Origin: Bartonella sp. TP | GTDB lineage: Bacteria > Pseudomonadota > Alphaproteobacteria > Rhizobiales > Rhizobiaceae | DNA length: 64,000 nt | Assembly (NCBI RefSeq): GCF_030406085.1 | Contig: NZ_CP129002.1 | Coordinates: 62,001-126,000 of the forward strand | Direction of reading: 5' to 3' | Shown here: one piece after another, positions 54,828 to 64,000 of the stretch | Position numbering within the stretch: position 1 is the first letter of the stretch | Layout: each line of letters starts with the position of its first letter | The notes under the pieces: model-generated | The model's input: the letters and a program-made list of their open reading frames with translations, nothing else | The model's database searches: none | Told to the model about the DNA's origin: nothing | Position numbers and translations under genes: made by a program

Positions 54828-55829
54828 TTACTCCGGCATTGCAGATAGAAAATCCATAGGATTCACTGGCTTTAAATTATCGCGCACTTCAAAATGCACA
54901 CCAGCCTCTTTTTCTTCACCGGAATTACCAGACAAAGCTATAATAGCGCCTTTTTTAACATTTTGGCCATGCTCAACCCGCAACTCACTATTATTGCCAT
55001 AAACAGTAACAAAATTATTATCATGCTTGATCAATACAATATTACCAAATTCTTTTAAGCCATTGCCAGCATAAATAACCAAACCATCTGCTGCAGCATG
55101 AACAGGCGTACCAACTGGCACAGCTATATTTATACTTTTAACCGCTTGTTGATCAGGGCCAAAAAATTCCTTATTAACCTTACCATGTACAGGCCAGTCA
55201 AACTTAGCCTGCTTGGCTGAGGGAGAAGGTTCTAACTTATTTACAGCAACTATAGGCTTAGGCTCCGCTTTAGGGGCCTTTACAGCTTCTACTGGCTTAG
55301 CAGCAGCCAAAATTTCCTTGCTTGGGATAGGTGGGTAGACTACAGGCGCATCCTTAGGCACAAGTTTTTCAGGCACTATTGCTGGTTTTTTTTCTATCTT
55401 TTTTGTGTTATCTGGCTTTGGCTCAGTTTCTACAATTTTATTTGGCGTAGCAGACACAACAGACTTATTAGCAGCTGGCTTTTCTGGATAATAGAACACT
55501 TCGCCCTTTGTGTTATGCTTAACTGTCCAGTTATCATGCGAAACTTTATATGCATCTATTTCTACTGACTTCTTTGCCTTAGGCTTATGATGCTGTTTAA
55601 CATGCATGGAATGCGCTGTCTTGCTACGATGTTTAACTAATACCTTATCAGCTTCTGCTACATCCGCAAAGCTAGCGTCTGCTGGCAAAATAACTTGCGT
55701 GTCTACATTAGATGACATATGCCCACCACAAGCAGATAAAGCTGAAGAAAAACACAATGCAGCAAAAAACTTTATACTAACTTTACCAAGACCAATTGAG
55801 TCTTCTTTTTGTCTTATACCTTTTGCCAT
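54828..55829 (-). CDS. LytM (M23)-domain lipoprotein, probably non-catalytic (NlpD/EnvC-like)
   Basis: A 333-residue lipoprotein: lipobox ALSAC (about residue 34), a long Lys/Pro-rich linker (about 60-220) and a C-terminal LytM domain. The zinc ligands are mostly gone: the usual HxGxDI reads KSINIAVPVGTPV, the usual YAHL reads YGNNS; only GVHFEVR is kept. This is the pattern of LytM activators that switch on amidases rather than cut peptidoglycan. ATG 55829 is chosen over a GTG two codons upstream, given AAGG spacing. Relatives of the same position lie between pcm and yajC. Confidence 0.85.
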   Translation of the reverse strand: MAKGIRQKEDSIGLGKVSIKFFAALCFSSALSACGGHMSSNVDTQVILPADASFADVAEADKVLVKHRSKTAHSMHVKQHHKPKAKKSVEIDAYKVSHDNWTVKHNTKGEVFYYPEKPAANKSVVSATPNKIVETEPKPDNTKKIEKKPAIVPEKLVPKDAPVVYPPIPSKEILAAAKPVEAVKAPKAEPKPIVAVNKLEPSPSAKQAKFDWPVHGKVNKEFFGPDQQAVKSINIAVPVGTPVHAAADGLVIYAGNGLKEFGNIVLIKHDNNFVTVYGNNSELRVEHGQNVKKGAIIALSGNSGEEKEAGVHFEVRDNLKPVNPMDFLSAMPE

Positions 55830-55925
55830 GTCCACATGCCTTATTAATAAAAAAGATTATTACTAACAATCTAGTACAAGGTTATAAAGGCATATGGTAA
55901 AAGATAAGTAAATTTTTTGCCTATA

Positions 55926-57206
55926 TTATTCTGGTTGAATAATTTTTTGCCCACGCATATAGTCCACGAGTACTTCTGGCACAATTATACTGCCATCTTC
56001 TTGCTGATAATTTTCCATTATCGCAATTAAGCAGCGTCCAATTGCAGTGCCAGAACCGTTTAAACTATGAACAAAGCGCAAATCTTTTTGTCCCTCTTCT
56101 CGATAGCGGGCATCCATGCGCCGCGCCTGAAAATCCCCGCAAAGAGAACAGCTAGAAATTTCACGGTAAGCATTCTGGCCAGGCAGCCAAACTTCGATAT
56201 CATACGTCTTTTGCGCAGCAAAGCCCATATCTCCCGTACATAATACAACAGTGCGATATGGCAATTTTAACAATTCTAAGATATTCTGAGCACAATTACG
56301 CATACGCTCTAGCTCTGCCTGACTTTGGCTTGGCGTGGCTATAGAAACCAACTCTACCTTCCAAAACTGATGTTGCCTCAACATGCCACGGGTATCACGT
56401 CCAGCAGCCCCAGCCTCTGAGCGAAAGCATGGCGTAAGAGCTGTAAGGCGTATAGGCAAATCCGCAGCTGCCAAAATTTCCTTACTAACCATATTAGTAA
56501 GCGGAATTTCTGCCGTTGAAATAAGCCATCGGCCATCAGTGGTTTTAAATAAATCTTCGGTAAATTTTGGCAGTTGCGCTGTACCATAGGCCGCATTATC
56601 GCGTACTAAAAGAGGTACCGAAACTTCTCTATAGCCATGCTCGCCTACATGAATATCAAGCATAAATTGGCCTATGGCACGCTCTAGCCGCGCCAAGGCA
56701 CCTTTTAAAATAGTAAATCTTGCGCCAGCCATCTGCCCAGCTTTTTCAAAATCCATTAAACCTAATTGATGTCCCAAATCGAAATGTTGCTTTGCTGTAA
56801 AAGAAAATTCAGTCGGTATACCATATTTATGTATTTCTACATTTCCGGTTTCATCGCTACCAACAGGTACATCATCAAGTGGAACATTAGGTATGGAATC
56901 TAATATAGCCCTAAGCTGTTCTGCCACCTGATTGCTTCGCTCTTCGCACAAAGCTAGCTCGGCTTTAATATCTAGCACTTTTTGCTTATGAAGCTCAGCT
57001 TGTTCAGCCTTTCCGGCTTTCATAGCGGCAGCTATCTCACTTGTTAGCTTATTTCGTTGCTCTTGCAAAACTTGCAATTTGGCTAAAGCGGCCCGGCGAT
57101 CTTTATCTAGGCGCAAAATTTCAGCAGATTTCACCGACATAGAGCGCTTCGCCAAAGCCTCATCCAATAAATTTGGGTTTTCTCTAATCCACTTAATATC
57201 CAGCAT
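55926..57206 (-). CDS. serS: Seryl-tRNA synthetase
   Basis: Class II synthetase, 426 residues. An N-terminal coiled-coil arm (about 30-105) binds the long variable arm of tRNA-Ser; motif 2 is [26 protein letters not shown] and motif 3 [20 protein letters not shown]. Full length. In relatives tatABC precede and surE-pcm follow; none is present here. Confidence 0.97.
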   Translation of the reverse strand: MLDIKWIRENPNLLDEALAKRSMSVKSAEILRLDKDRRAALAKLQVLQEQRNKLTSEIAAAMKAGKAEQAELHKQKVLDIKAELALCEERSNQVAEQLRAILDSIPNVPLDDVPVGSDETGNVEIHKYGIPTEFSFTAKQHFDLGHQLGLMDFEKAGQMAGARFTILKGALARLERAIGQFMLDIHVGEHGYREVSVPLLVRDNAAYGTAQLPKFTEDLFKTTDGRWLISTAEIPLTNMVSKEILAAADLPIRLTALTPCFRSEAGAAGRDTRGMLRQHQFWKVELVSIATPSQSQAELERMRNCAQNILELLKLPYRTVVLCTGDMGFAAQKTYDIEVWLPGQNAYREISSCSLCGDFQARRMDARYREEGQKDLRFVHSLNGSGTAIGRCLIAIMENYQQEDGSIIVPEVLVDYMRGQKIIQPE

Positions 57207-57283
57207 TGCAGCCTCTTAATAAAATTTCGCTAGCTTTTTATAAGATTTATAATGTAAAATGCCGCTCTAGTAAAGAGCACAAA

Positions 57284-58153
57284 ATGAACTACCGACATAT
57301 ATATCACGCTGGCAATTTTGCCGACATATTAAAACATATTATCCTGGCACGAATAATAGAGTATTTTAAGCTAAAAGAAAAAGCCTTTAGAGTTATAGAT
57401 ACCCATGCCGGGCCCGGCCTATATGATTTATTAGCGCAAGAAGCACAAAAAACTCATGAATATAAAAATGGACTAGAACGCTTTTTGGCACAAGACTTTA
57501 GCCAAACTGCGCTGGAATTACTCGCGCCGTGGCGCAATGTTATTCAACAATTTAACGAAGCAGAACAACCATTACGGTTTTATCCAGGCTCCCCATTATT
57601 AATAAGGCGCCTACTCAGAAAACAAGATCGGCTAACCGCAATAGAACTACACCCAGCAGATTTCCTGCAGCTCCAAACCAACCTTACTGGCGACTATCAA
57701 AGCAAACCCATCAAGCTAGATGGCTGGTTAGCCTTAAAAGCACAATTACCAGCAAAAGAAAAACGAGCCATTGTACTAGTAGATCCGCCATTCGAAGAGG
57801 CTGCCGAGCATCAACGCTTGGTTTATGGCTTAGCGCAAGCCTATAAAAGGTGCGCAACAGCTACTTATATTTTATGGTATCCCATAAAATACTATGCCAC
57901 TCATAAAAACTTTATAAAAAGTCTAACGGAGCTAGGCATAGCAAAAATAACTAATATCGAATTATTCATTAATAGCTTTGACAAAACCATAAAAGAATCA
58001 GACAAAACAAAATTTGCCATGCCGGGTTGTGGCTTAATATTAGTAAACGCGCCTTATATACTTGCAGCTGAATTGCAAACCCTTAGCCCTTATCTAATAA
58101 AGGGCTTGGGACAAACAGAAAAAGCTAGCTTATCTGTACGAAATTTGACTTAA
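57284..58153 (+). CDS. rlmJ: 23S rRNA (adenine2030-N6)-methyltransferase RlmJ
   Basis: SAM-dependent base methyltransferase of the RlmJ (YhiR) family, 289 residues from ATG 57284. Opening NYRHIYHAGNFADILKHIILA, SAM motif RVIDTHAGPGLYDL and catalytic IVLVDPPFEEAAEH (DPPF). An upstream frame would add 26 residues overlapping the serS start, without support. It ends overlapping the convergent porin gene by 4 bp. Confidence 0.9.
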   Translation: MNYRHIYHAGNFADILKHIILARIIEYFKLKEKAFRVIDTHAGPGLYDLLAQEAQKTHEYKNGLERFLAQDFSQTALELLAPWRNVIQQFNEAEQPLRFYPGSPLLIRRLLRKQDRLTAIELHPADFLQLQTNLTGDYQSKPIKLDGWLALKAQLPAKEKRAIVLVDPPFEEAAEHQRLVYGLAQAYKRCATATYILWYPIKYYATHKNFIKSLTELGIAKITNIELFINSFDKTIKESDKTKFAMPGCGLILVNAPYILAAELQTLSPYLIKGLGQTEKASLSVRNLT

Positions 58154-58836
58154 AATTTGGTGGCCACGCCCAAACGCAAGCTGTAATTGGCAAGCCCACT
58201 AGAAAAATCCTTGCCTAACAATCGATAGCTCTTTTGGCTAAACGTGCTTTTTCTACACTCGATTTCCCCGATAAAATTATTAATAATTTTTATATCTGCA
58301 CCAGCGCCCCAAACATAACCAAAACGAAACCTGCCAGTAGATTTTCTAGTCGCATCATTAGCAGTAAAAGAAATATAATCACTGGCTAACCCTATGGTAC
58401 CATAAGGCATGAAGTTTCCCATATCCAAACCCAATTTGCCCCGCAAAGAACTATCAAATCTGCGCCGCGCCACTATTTTATTATTCTTTTTTTTAGCAAA
58501 AGGCAAAGCGACATCTGCCGCCACACCATAAACCAAGGCTGCGCTTTGCAAATTCAACCCAGAAAACAACCCCAATGAAGTGACAGCGCCACGTAAATGC
58601 ATCGCATCAGAAATCTTATAATTTGTTTGACCAAATCCCGCATTTATTCCTAAATAACCAGAACTCCAATTAGTAAATTGTGTCTTTGGCAAAACAGCAG
58701 GCACGCTAGCTTTTGTAGTTTGTATATTTGCAGATGACCCAGAGTTATAGTCATATAGCTGAGCCTGGGCAAAGAGATAATCAGGCGCGCCAAGCAAACC
58801 TATTATTGTACATAAAGATAATTTTTTAATACACAT
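58150..58836 (-). CDS. Outer-membrane beta-barrel protein (Omp25/Hbp-like)
   Basis: A 228-residue porin-family protein: signal peptide (cleavage near LFAQA), a short linker, then an 8-strand barrel pattern starting WSSGYLGINAGFGQTNYK and closing SLRLGVATKF with a terminal Phe. Similar proteins are the Omp25/Omp31 family and the Bartonella hemin-binding proteins; haem binding cannot be judged here. Divergent from uvrC. Confidence 0.82.
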   Translation of the reverse strand: MCIKKLSLCTIIGLLGAPDYLFAQAQLYDYNSGSSANIQTTKASVPAVLPKTQFTNWSSGYLGINAGFGQTNYKISDAMHLRGAVTSLGLFSGLNLQSAALVYGVAADVALPFAKKKNNKIVARRRFDSSLRGKLGLDMGNFMPYGTIGLASDYISFTANDATRKSTGRFRFGYVWGAGADIKIINNFIGEIECRKSTFSQKSYRLLGKDFSSGLANYSLRLGVATKF

Positions 58837-58857
58837 ACTGACTCCTATATACTATAC

Positions 58858-58886
58858 TTGTACAAATACTATAAAGCTTATATATT
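58858..58886 (+). promoter_or_regulatory. Candidate promoter of uvrC
   Basis: TTGTAC (58858-58863), a 17 bp spacer and TATATT (58881-58886), 61 bp before uvrC. The -35 overlaps a TTGTACAA palindrome that could also serve the divergent porin gene. Confidence 0.35.
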
Positions 58887-58947
58887 CTAGTAATATGCTT
58901 ATAATTCCTAAACAAACGATTAAAACCTAAGCTCCATTTGAGAATCC

Positions 58948-60828
58948 ATGTCTGCGCAACTTCACGGCACATCTTGTATAGAAAATTTTGTTAAACTACT
59001 GCCAAACAAGCCCGGTGTTTATCGCATGTTAGGTGCCCAAGGGGAGGTTTTATATGTAGGCAAGGCAAAAAATCTAAAAAACCGTGTTAGCAATTATATC
59101 CGGCAGTTGGGCCAGTCACAACGCATATTGCGTATGATTAGCGAAACCTGCAATATGGAATTTATCATCACCAAAACAGAAACAGAGGCGTTACTTTTAG
59201 AAGCCAATCTAATCAAAAAGCTAAAGCCAAGATATAATATTCTATTGCGCGACGATAAGAGCTTTCCCTATATAATATTAACCAAAGATCACAAATTTCC
59301 TGGGCTCTATAAACATCGCGGCGTAAAGGCACGCCCCGGAGACTATTTTGGGCCTTTTGCCAATGCCGGTGCCGTTAATCGTACTTTGATTAGCCTACAA
59401 AAAGCTTTTTTATTGCGCAGTTGCAGCGATTCATTTTTTACCAATCGCACTCGGCCATGTCTACTGTATCAGATAAAAAGATGCTCAGCCCCCTGCACAG
59501 ATATTATAAGCCCCCAAAATTATGAAAATCTTGTAGCTGAAACTAAGGATTTTCTGAATGGTAAAGGCGAAAAAATTAGGTTAAACATCGTCGAAGCTAT
59601 GGAAAACGCGTCAAAAAAGCTAGACTTTGAGCAAGCAGCAATCTACCGCGACCGACTAACTGCCCTGGCTCATATCCAAAGCGAACAAAATATTAACGAC
59701 CCCAGCTTGGCACAAGCAGACTTATTTTCCCTAGCTGTAAAAGGGAACATGGCCTGTATTGAAGTATTCTTTTTTCGCTTGGGCCAAAATTTGGGCAATC
59801 ACGCCTATTTCCTCAAGCTGGGAGAAGATACCTCGCCAGCGAAGATATTGTCGCAATTTATACTACAATTTTATGACAATAAACCTATAGCCAAGCAATT
59901 ATTATTATCCCACGAGTTAGAGTCCTCTCAGATGGTAAAAGAAGCCCTGGCCCTAAAGGCTGGCTATAATATAACCATCACCCTGCCACAACGCGGAAAG
60001 AAAAAAATACTAATAGAGCAAGCCATAAATAATGCTAGCGAAGCATTAGCAAGGAACTTGGCCAATACAGCCAATCAGCAAAAATTATTACAAGAATTAG
60101 CCGAAACATTTGCCCTGCCCCATATACCACGGCGCATCGAAATCTACGACAACTCGCATATCATGGGCACCAATGCTATAGGCGCAATGGTGGTTTCTGG
60201 GCCAAATGGTTTTGAAAAAGACCAATATAGAAAATTCAATATCAAGAGTGAAGAATTAACCCCCGGCGATGATTTTGCCATGATGCAGGAAGTTCTAACT
60301 AGGCGATTTACCAGACTGCTAAAAGAACTAGAAGCGAATGGGCAGCAGCCAAGCGATTTACCATATTGGCCCGATCTACTAATAATTGATGGTGGCAAAG
60401 GGCAATTATCAAGCGTTATCAAAAGCCTAACAGCGCTAAATAATGAAAACATTAATATTCTAAACCATCTAAACATAATAGCGATAGCAAAAACCATAGG
60501 TAGAAATGCTGGTCTCGAGACTTTTCATATGGCCAATGGCTTTTCTTGCAATTTAGCGCCCAATTCTAGCCTATTATATTTTATAGAAAATTTACGTGAT
60601 GAAGCACATCGTTTTGCAGTAAGCTCGCACCGAGTTAGAAGAAAAAAAACTATGATGCAAAATCCTTTAGACGAAATAAGCCACATAGGCACAGCCCGCA
60701 AGCGGGCTCTGTTGCATCATTTTGGCTCTGCCAAAGCTGTCGCTGGCGCTTCTGTTAAGGATTTAACAAGGGTTGAAGGAATATCCCTGCCCCTAGCACA
60801 GAAAATTTTCAACCACTTTAATGAATAG
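58948..60828 (+). CDS. uvrC: Excinuclease ABC subunit C
   Basis: Makes both incisions around a lesion held by UvrAB. 626 residues: N-terminal GIY-YIG nuclease (PGVYRMLGAQGEVLYVGKAKNLKNR), a UVR motif (ASKKLDFEQAAIYRDRLTAL), the RNase H-like domain (EIYDNSHIMGTNAIGAMVV; LLIIDGGKGQLSSV) and a C-terminal double helix-hairpin-helix. Full length. pgsA follows 79 bp on, as in rhizobia. Confidence 0.97.
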   Translation: MSAQLHGTSCIENFVKLLPNKPGVYRMLGAQGEVLYVGKAKNLKNRVSNYIRQLGQSQRILRMISETCNMEFIITKTETEALLLEANLIKKLKPRYNILLRDDKSFPYIILTKDHKFPGLYKHRGVKARPGDYFGPFANAGAVNRTLISLQKAFLLRSCSDSFFTNRTRPCLLYQIKRCSAPCTDIISPQNYENLVAETKDFLNGKGEKIRLNIVEAMENASKKLDFEQAAIYRDRLTALAHIQSEQNINDPSLAQADLFSLAVKGNMACIEVFFFRLGQNLGNHAYFLKLGEDTSPAKILSQFILQFYDNKPIAKQLLLSHELESSQMVKEALALKAGYNITITLPQRGKKKILIEQAINNASEALARNLANTANQQKLLQELAETFALPHIPRRIEIYDNSHIMGTNAIGAMVVSGPNGFEKDQYRKFNIKSEELTPGDDFAMMQEVLTRRFTRLLKELEANGQQPSDLPYWPDLLIIDGGKGQLSSVIKSLTALNNENINILNHLNIIAIAKTIGRNAGLETFHMANGFSCNLAPNSSLLYFIENLRDEAHRFAVSSHRVRRKKTMMQNPLDEISHIGTARKRALLHHFGSAKAVAGASVKDLTRVEGISLPLAQKIFNHFNE

Positions 60829-60907
60829 TATAAAACAGTTATAAGTTGCAACAAGCAGAAGAATACAATATAGTGAAACGGTGCCATAAAGAGCTTAGGA
60901 AACTTAC

Positions 60908-61489
60908 ATGAAAAAACATACTTTCTCATTGCCTAATATCCTGACCTATGGACGTATAGCCAGCGTACCGCTTGTAACACTATGCTTTTTTATACAAACC
61001 AATAATAGGCTCAGCGATTTTGGCCATTGGGCAGCAGTTGCTATATTTATATTGGCCGGGCTAACCGATTTTCTAGACGGTTTTTTGGCCCGAATATGGC
61101 AACAAACGTCCAGCATCGGACAAATGCTAGACCCAATTGCCGATAAGCTACTAGTTTCCTCTTGCCTGCTTTTACTTTCTGCAAATCACACTATTAGCGG
61201 GCTTAGCTTGCTAGCTGCTATTATAATATTATGCCGGGAAATTTTAGTCTCTGGGCTACGAGAATATTTAGCTGAACTAAAAATTCACGTGCCCGTATCA
61301 AGATTGGCAAAGTGGAAAACCGCAGCACAAATGGTAGCAATAATATTTTTATTAAGCGGCCCAGCTGGCGATAAAATAATGCCCGATATTAGCCTAGCTG
61401 GTCTTGCTTTGTTATGGGTATCAGCAATTCTAACCTTAGTCACCGGGTGGGAATATTTTAAACACGGTATAGAACATATACATGATTAA
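60908..61489 (+). CDS. pgsA: CDP-diacylglycerol-glycerol-3-phosphate 3-phosphatidyltransferase
   Basis: Membrane enzyme that starts phosphatidylglycerol synthesis. 193 residues, several helices, and the CDP-alcohol phosphotransferase motif D-x2-DG-x2-AR-x8-G-x3-D-x3-D seen in LTDFLDGFLARIW and GQMLDPIADKLL. It ends 3 bp before the convergent ndk stop. Confidence 0.93.
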   Translation: MKKHTFSLPNILTYGRIASVPLVTLCFFIQTNNRLSDFGHWAAVAIFILAGLTDFLDGFLARIWQQTSSIGQMLDPIADKLLVSSCLLLLSANHTISGLSLLAAIIILCREILVSGLREYLAELKIHVPVSRLAKWKTAAQMVAIIFLLSGPAGDKIMPDISLAGLALLWVSAILTLVTGWEYFKHGIEHIHD

Positions 61490-61492
61490 TAC

Positions 61493-61915
61493 TTAGCCTA
61501 CGATCTCACAACCAGCAAACCAAAAACCAATCTCCTGTGCTGCGGCCTCTGCAGAATCCGAACCATGCACAGAATTTTCGCCTATCGAAAGCGCGTGCGA
61601 ATGCCGTATAGTACCCGAAGCTGCTTCTGCCGGATTAGTAGCGCCCATAATCTCACGGTTTTTTGCTATAGCATTTTCACCTTCTAGCACTTGCACAATT
61701 GTTGGGCCAGAGGCCATAAATTCAGTAAGCTCTGCAAAAAATGGGCGAGATTTATGCACAGCATAAAAAGCCTCGGCCTGGCGTTTGCTCATCCAAACAC
61801 GCTTCGAAGCAACAACTCGCAAGCCAGCTTCTTCTAACATTTGCGTTATAGCGCCTGTTAAATTTCTCCTAGTTGCGTCAGGTTTTATCATAGAAAATGT
61901 ATGTTCAATAGCCAT
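61493..61915 (-). CDS. ndk: Nucleoside diphosphate kinase
   Basis: Equalises (d)NTP pools by gamma-phosphate transfer through His117 ([11 protein letters not shown]). 140 residues, the normal length, with [15 protein letters not shown] at the start and the [13 protein letters not shown] block. Divergent from the ABC-F gene. Confidence 0.97.
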   Translation of the reverse strand: MAIEHTFSMIKPDATRRNLTGAITQMLEEAGLRVVASKRVWMSKRQAEAFYAVHKSRPFFAELTEFMASGPTIVQVLEGENAIAKNREIMGATNPAEAASGTIRHSHALSIGENSVHGSDSAEAAAQEIGFWFAGCEIVG

Positions 61916-61987
61916 TTAAGATCCCTAATTAATTATATTTGCTGCAGCTTATTGCGAAATAATTAAAAAGGATTTAACATTTAGCTT

Positions 61988-63832
61988 ATGTTAATATTAA
62001 ATAATATCGCTATAAATGTCGCTGGACGTCTATTAATAGAAAATACTAGCCTTAATATCCCCTCTTCTGCCAAAGTAGGATTTGTTGGCCATAATGGTAC
62101 TGGCAAATCTACACTTTTTCGAGCTATATTAGGAGAAATACCTCTGCAAGCAGGCAGCATAACTTATCCAAAGAATCTAAAAATCGGCACAGTAGAGCAA
62201 GAGGTAGAAACCGGGGACACTAGCTTGTTAGACTTAATCTTGGCGCAAGATAAAGAGCGCTATGAATTATTAGCCAAAGCAGAAAATAATGATGACCCCA
62301 TGGAGATTGCCGAAATTCATGAAAGACTGGCAGATATAGATGCATATAGCGCCCCTGCAAGAGCACAAACCATCTTATCTGGCCTAGGCTTCAATGAACC
62401 GCAACACCATATGCCAGCAAAAAGCTTTTCTGGCGGGTGGCGCATGCGCGTCGCATTAGCCGCTGCATTATTTACTAACCCAGATTTACTATTGCTAGAT
62501 GAACCGAGCAATTACCTAGATCTAGAAGGTGTTATGTGGCTAAGCCAATATATTAAACGCTTCAAAGGGTCTGTGATTCTAATAAGTCATGACAAAGATT
62601 TGTTAAATGAATGTGTAACGCAAATCATGCATCTTGAGCATAGCAAAATTACTCTTTGGTCTGCAAATTATGACCGATTCGTAGAGCTTCGAGCCGAGCA
62701 GCTGAATTTGCTACAAAAACAAGTACAAAAACAAGAGCAGCAACGTAAACATATAGAAAGCTTTATTGAGCGTTTTCGCGCTATTTCTTCGAAAGCGAAA
62801 CAAGCGCAGTCGCGCATCAAGGCTTTGGAAAAATTAACAACCATACAAATCTTGAATGATGAATTGACCGCGCCATTTTATTTTAACGATTTCGACAAAA
62901 GCCTCTCTTCTCCATTAATAAAATTAGAAGATATTCAATTAGGCTATGGCAACAAGATTGTACTAAAAAACATCAGTTTGCGTATAGATAATGACGATAG
63001 AATAGCTTTGCTTGGCGCTAATGGTAACGGTAAATCTACTTTTGCCAAATTTATTGCTGGCAAATTGCAACAGCTCAGTGGAGACTATGTTAAAGCCCCG
63101 CAATTAAAAATCGCCTATTTTGACCAACATCACATTAATGCCTTGGCCCCAGAGCAAACAGCACTGGAGCATATCGCCCAAGCCTTTCCAGCAGAAAAAG
63201 AAGTTAAATTACGCGCTATATTGGCCAAGATAGGCTTAAATAAAGAAAAAATCTTTACACCAACAAAGAATCTATCTGGCGGCGAAAAAACACGCTTATC
63301 AATGGGGCTAGCAACGGCAACGCCAAGCCACCTTTTAATATTAGATGAACCCACCAACCATTTGGATATAGACAGTAGGCAAGCGCTTATACAAGCTATA
63401 AATGAATATAAAGGCGCCATAATATTAATCTCGCATGACCAGCATTTATTAAATGCTACCGTAGATCGTTTATGGCAAATAAAAGACGGCAGGCTGACCC
63501 AATATAACGGCACTATTGCGGAATATAAAAAAGAAATATTAAGCGCTAAGAAAAATTATGCAAAGACAGAGAAAGCCAATAAAACTGTACGGCCAAAAAA
63601 CATACAAAAGGAAGTCAGGGAGTTAGCAAAAAAGTTAGAAGAAATAGCAAATAAATTAGCTATTATAGACAAAAGCCTAGCTAGTGATGAAATATATAAA
63701 GCTCTAAACTCCGAGCTCAAGCAATTAACAGCACAAAGAAAAAGTTTAGAAGAAGAAAAACAAAAATTAGAAGATCTGTGGCTAAATTATAGCGCTATAA
63801 TAGAAGAAGAAGCTGCCCAAAGCCAGCCATAG
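61988..63832 (+). CDS. ABC-F family ATPase (Uup/EttA-type)
   Basis: Cytosolic tandem ABC protein of 614 residues with no membrane part. Two ATPase domains: Walker A GHNGTGKST and GANGNGKST, signatures SFSGGWRMRVALAAAL and NLSGGEKTRLSMGLA, Walker B LLLLDEPSNYLDLEG and LLILDEPTNHLDIDS. A charged linker (about 230-290) and a Lys/Glu-rich coiled-coil C-terminus (about 520-605) point to the Uup/YheS group acting on ribosomes or DNA. Which subgroup is unsure. Its last 51 bp overlap a frame on the other strand. Confidence 0.93.
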   Translation: MLILNNIAINVAGRLLIENTSLNIPSSAKVGFVGHNGTGKSTLFRAILGEIPLQAGSITYPKNLKIGTVEQEVETGDTSLLDLILAQDKERYELLAKAENNDDPMEIAEIHERLADIDAYSAPARAQTILSGLGFNEPQHHMPAKSFSGGWRMRVALAAALFTNPDLLLLDEPSNYLDLEGVMWLSQYIKRFKGSVILISHDKDLLNECVTQIMHLEHSKITLWSANYDRFVELRAEQLNLLQKQVQKQEQQRKHIESFIERFRAISSKAKQAQSRIKALEKLTTIQILNDELTAPFYFNDFDKSLSSPLIKLEDIQLGYGNKIVLKNISLRIDNDDRIALLGANGNGKSTFAKFIAGKLQQLSGDYVKAPQLKIAYFDQHHINALAPEQTALEHIAQAFPAEKEVKLRAILAKIGLNKEKIFTPTKNLSGGEKTRLSMGLATATPSHLLILDEPTNHLDIDSRQALIQAINEYKGAIILISHDQHLLNATVDRLWQIKDGRLTQYNGTIAEYKKEILSAKKNYAKTEKANKTVRPKNIQKEVRELAKKLEEIANKLAIIDKSLASDEIYKALNSELKQLTAQRKSLEEEKQKLEDLWLNYSAIIEEEAAQSQP

Positions 63833-64000
63833 AAAAACAAGCAACCCAAAGGCCCAGCTGCTCTGGATTCGTGAACCAAATAATTGCCAAACAGCAAAAC
63901 TGGCTACAGAAACCAACACTATAATTAAGCCATTTAGAATAACAGGTAAATATACATTAGAAACAAGGCTGGAAAGCAAGTTTGTTCTACCCAGCAAGTA
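63782..64000 (-). CDS. Hypothetical membrane protein, 5' end outside the window (weak)
   Basis: An open frame running to the window edge and ending at 63782, at least 72 residues. It has two hydrophobic segments (LPVILNGLIIVLVSVASFAVWQLF and AFGLLVFLWLALGSFFFYY) separated by a short polar loop. Its last 17 codons lie opposite the end of the ABC-F gene. It may be the tail of a longer membrane protein or start at the TTG at 63997. No family recognised. Confidence 0.4.
   Translation of the reverse strand, partial: YLLGRTNLLSSLVSNVYLPVILNGLIIVLVSVASFAVWQLFGSRIQSSWAFGLLVFLWLALGSFFFYYSAII

Overview
This 64 kb window is an AT-rich, gene-dense stretch of chromosome from an alphaproteobacterium of the order Hyphomicrobiales (Rhizobiales). 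It most resembles a Bartonella-like, host-associated lineage with a streamlined genome. The call rests on several signs: a RirA iron regulator with cysteines at 91, 99 and 105; the CtrA-network regulators DivK and CpdR; an IalB-type invasion protein; an Omp25/hemin-binding-protein-like porin; a trans-envelope STAS-MlaE lipid transporter; and rhizobial gene order (mfd-sdhE-recG with glmU-glmS; dinB-DUF3572-divK; ntrY-ntrX-trkA; tpiA-secG-pyrG-kdsA-eno-ftsB-pdhA-pdhB-pdhC-lpdA-lipA-coq10). There are no insertion sequences, CRISPR arrays, integrases or rRNA genes.

Layout. 1-2.7 kb: the end of a ubiquinone hydroxylase, then three small secreted proteins (IalB, an LprI-domain protein, one unknown). 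2.7-14.4 kb: mfd, sdhE, a branched-chain amino acid exporter azlCD, recG, glmS/glmU, ccdA, tRNA-Lys and a purine phosphoribosyltransferase. 14.4-15 kb: a repeat-bearing membrane protein behind a textbook EcfG (general stress) promoter. 15-21.6 kb: dinB, DUF3572, divK, rpsI-rplM, topA, rpmG and a nuclease. 21.6-28.8 kb: the mlaEFD-lipoprotein operon, malic enzyme, mazG, an A-type Fe-S carrier, cytochrome c and tRNA-Pro. 28.9-30.1 kb: an unknown protein, cpdR and tRNA-Val. 30.1-33.1 kb: a small accessory block between tRNA-Val and tRNA-Glu with an amber-interrupted glycoside-hydrolase-like gene, a T4-type lysozyme and a gap. 33.2-40 kb: trkA, ntrX, ntrY, rirA, ispD and ispF. 40-54.5 kb: the long central-metabolism run from coq10/lipA through pyruvate dehydrogenase, eno, kdsA, pyrG, secG and tpiA to a PpiD-like foldase. 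54.5-64 kb: Mth938, yajC, a degenerate LytM lipoprotein, serS, rlmJ, a porin, uvrC, pgsA, ndk, an ABC-F ATPase and a partial membrane protein.

Together these genes are mostly core: pyruvate dehydrogenase with its own lipoyl synthase; cell-wall precursors (GlmS, GlmU, KdsA); isoprenoid IspD/IspF; DNA repair (Mfd, RecG, UvrC, DinB, TopA); envelope lipid homeostasis; and cell-cycle and redox/nitrogen signalling.

The recurring theme is compaction. Nearly all tail-to-tail neighbours abut or overlap. Several conserved gene strings appear to have lost members cleanly (surE, pcm and secDF near serS-yajC; rnr and DUF983 between topA and rpmG; pleD after divK; dusB, ntrBC and hfq around ntrYX-trkA). 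The usually fused ispDF is split. I found no clearly new multi-gene system. The best leads are the EcfG-driven repeat protein, the amber-split glycoside hydrolase in the tRNA-bounded block, the ispD/ispF split and a long hairpin in the pdhA leader. Losses are inferred from remembered gene order and apply only to this window.
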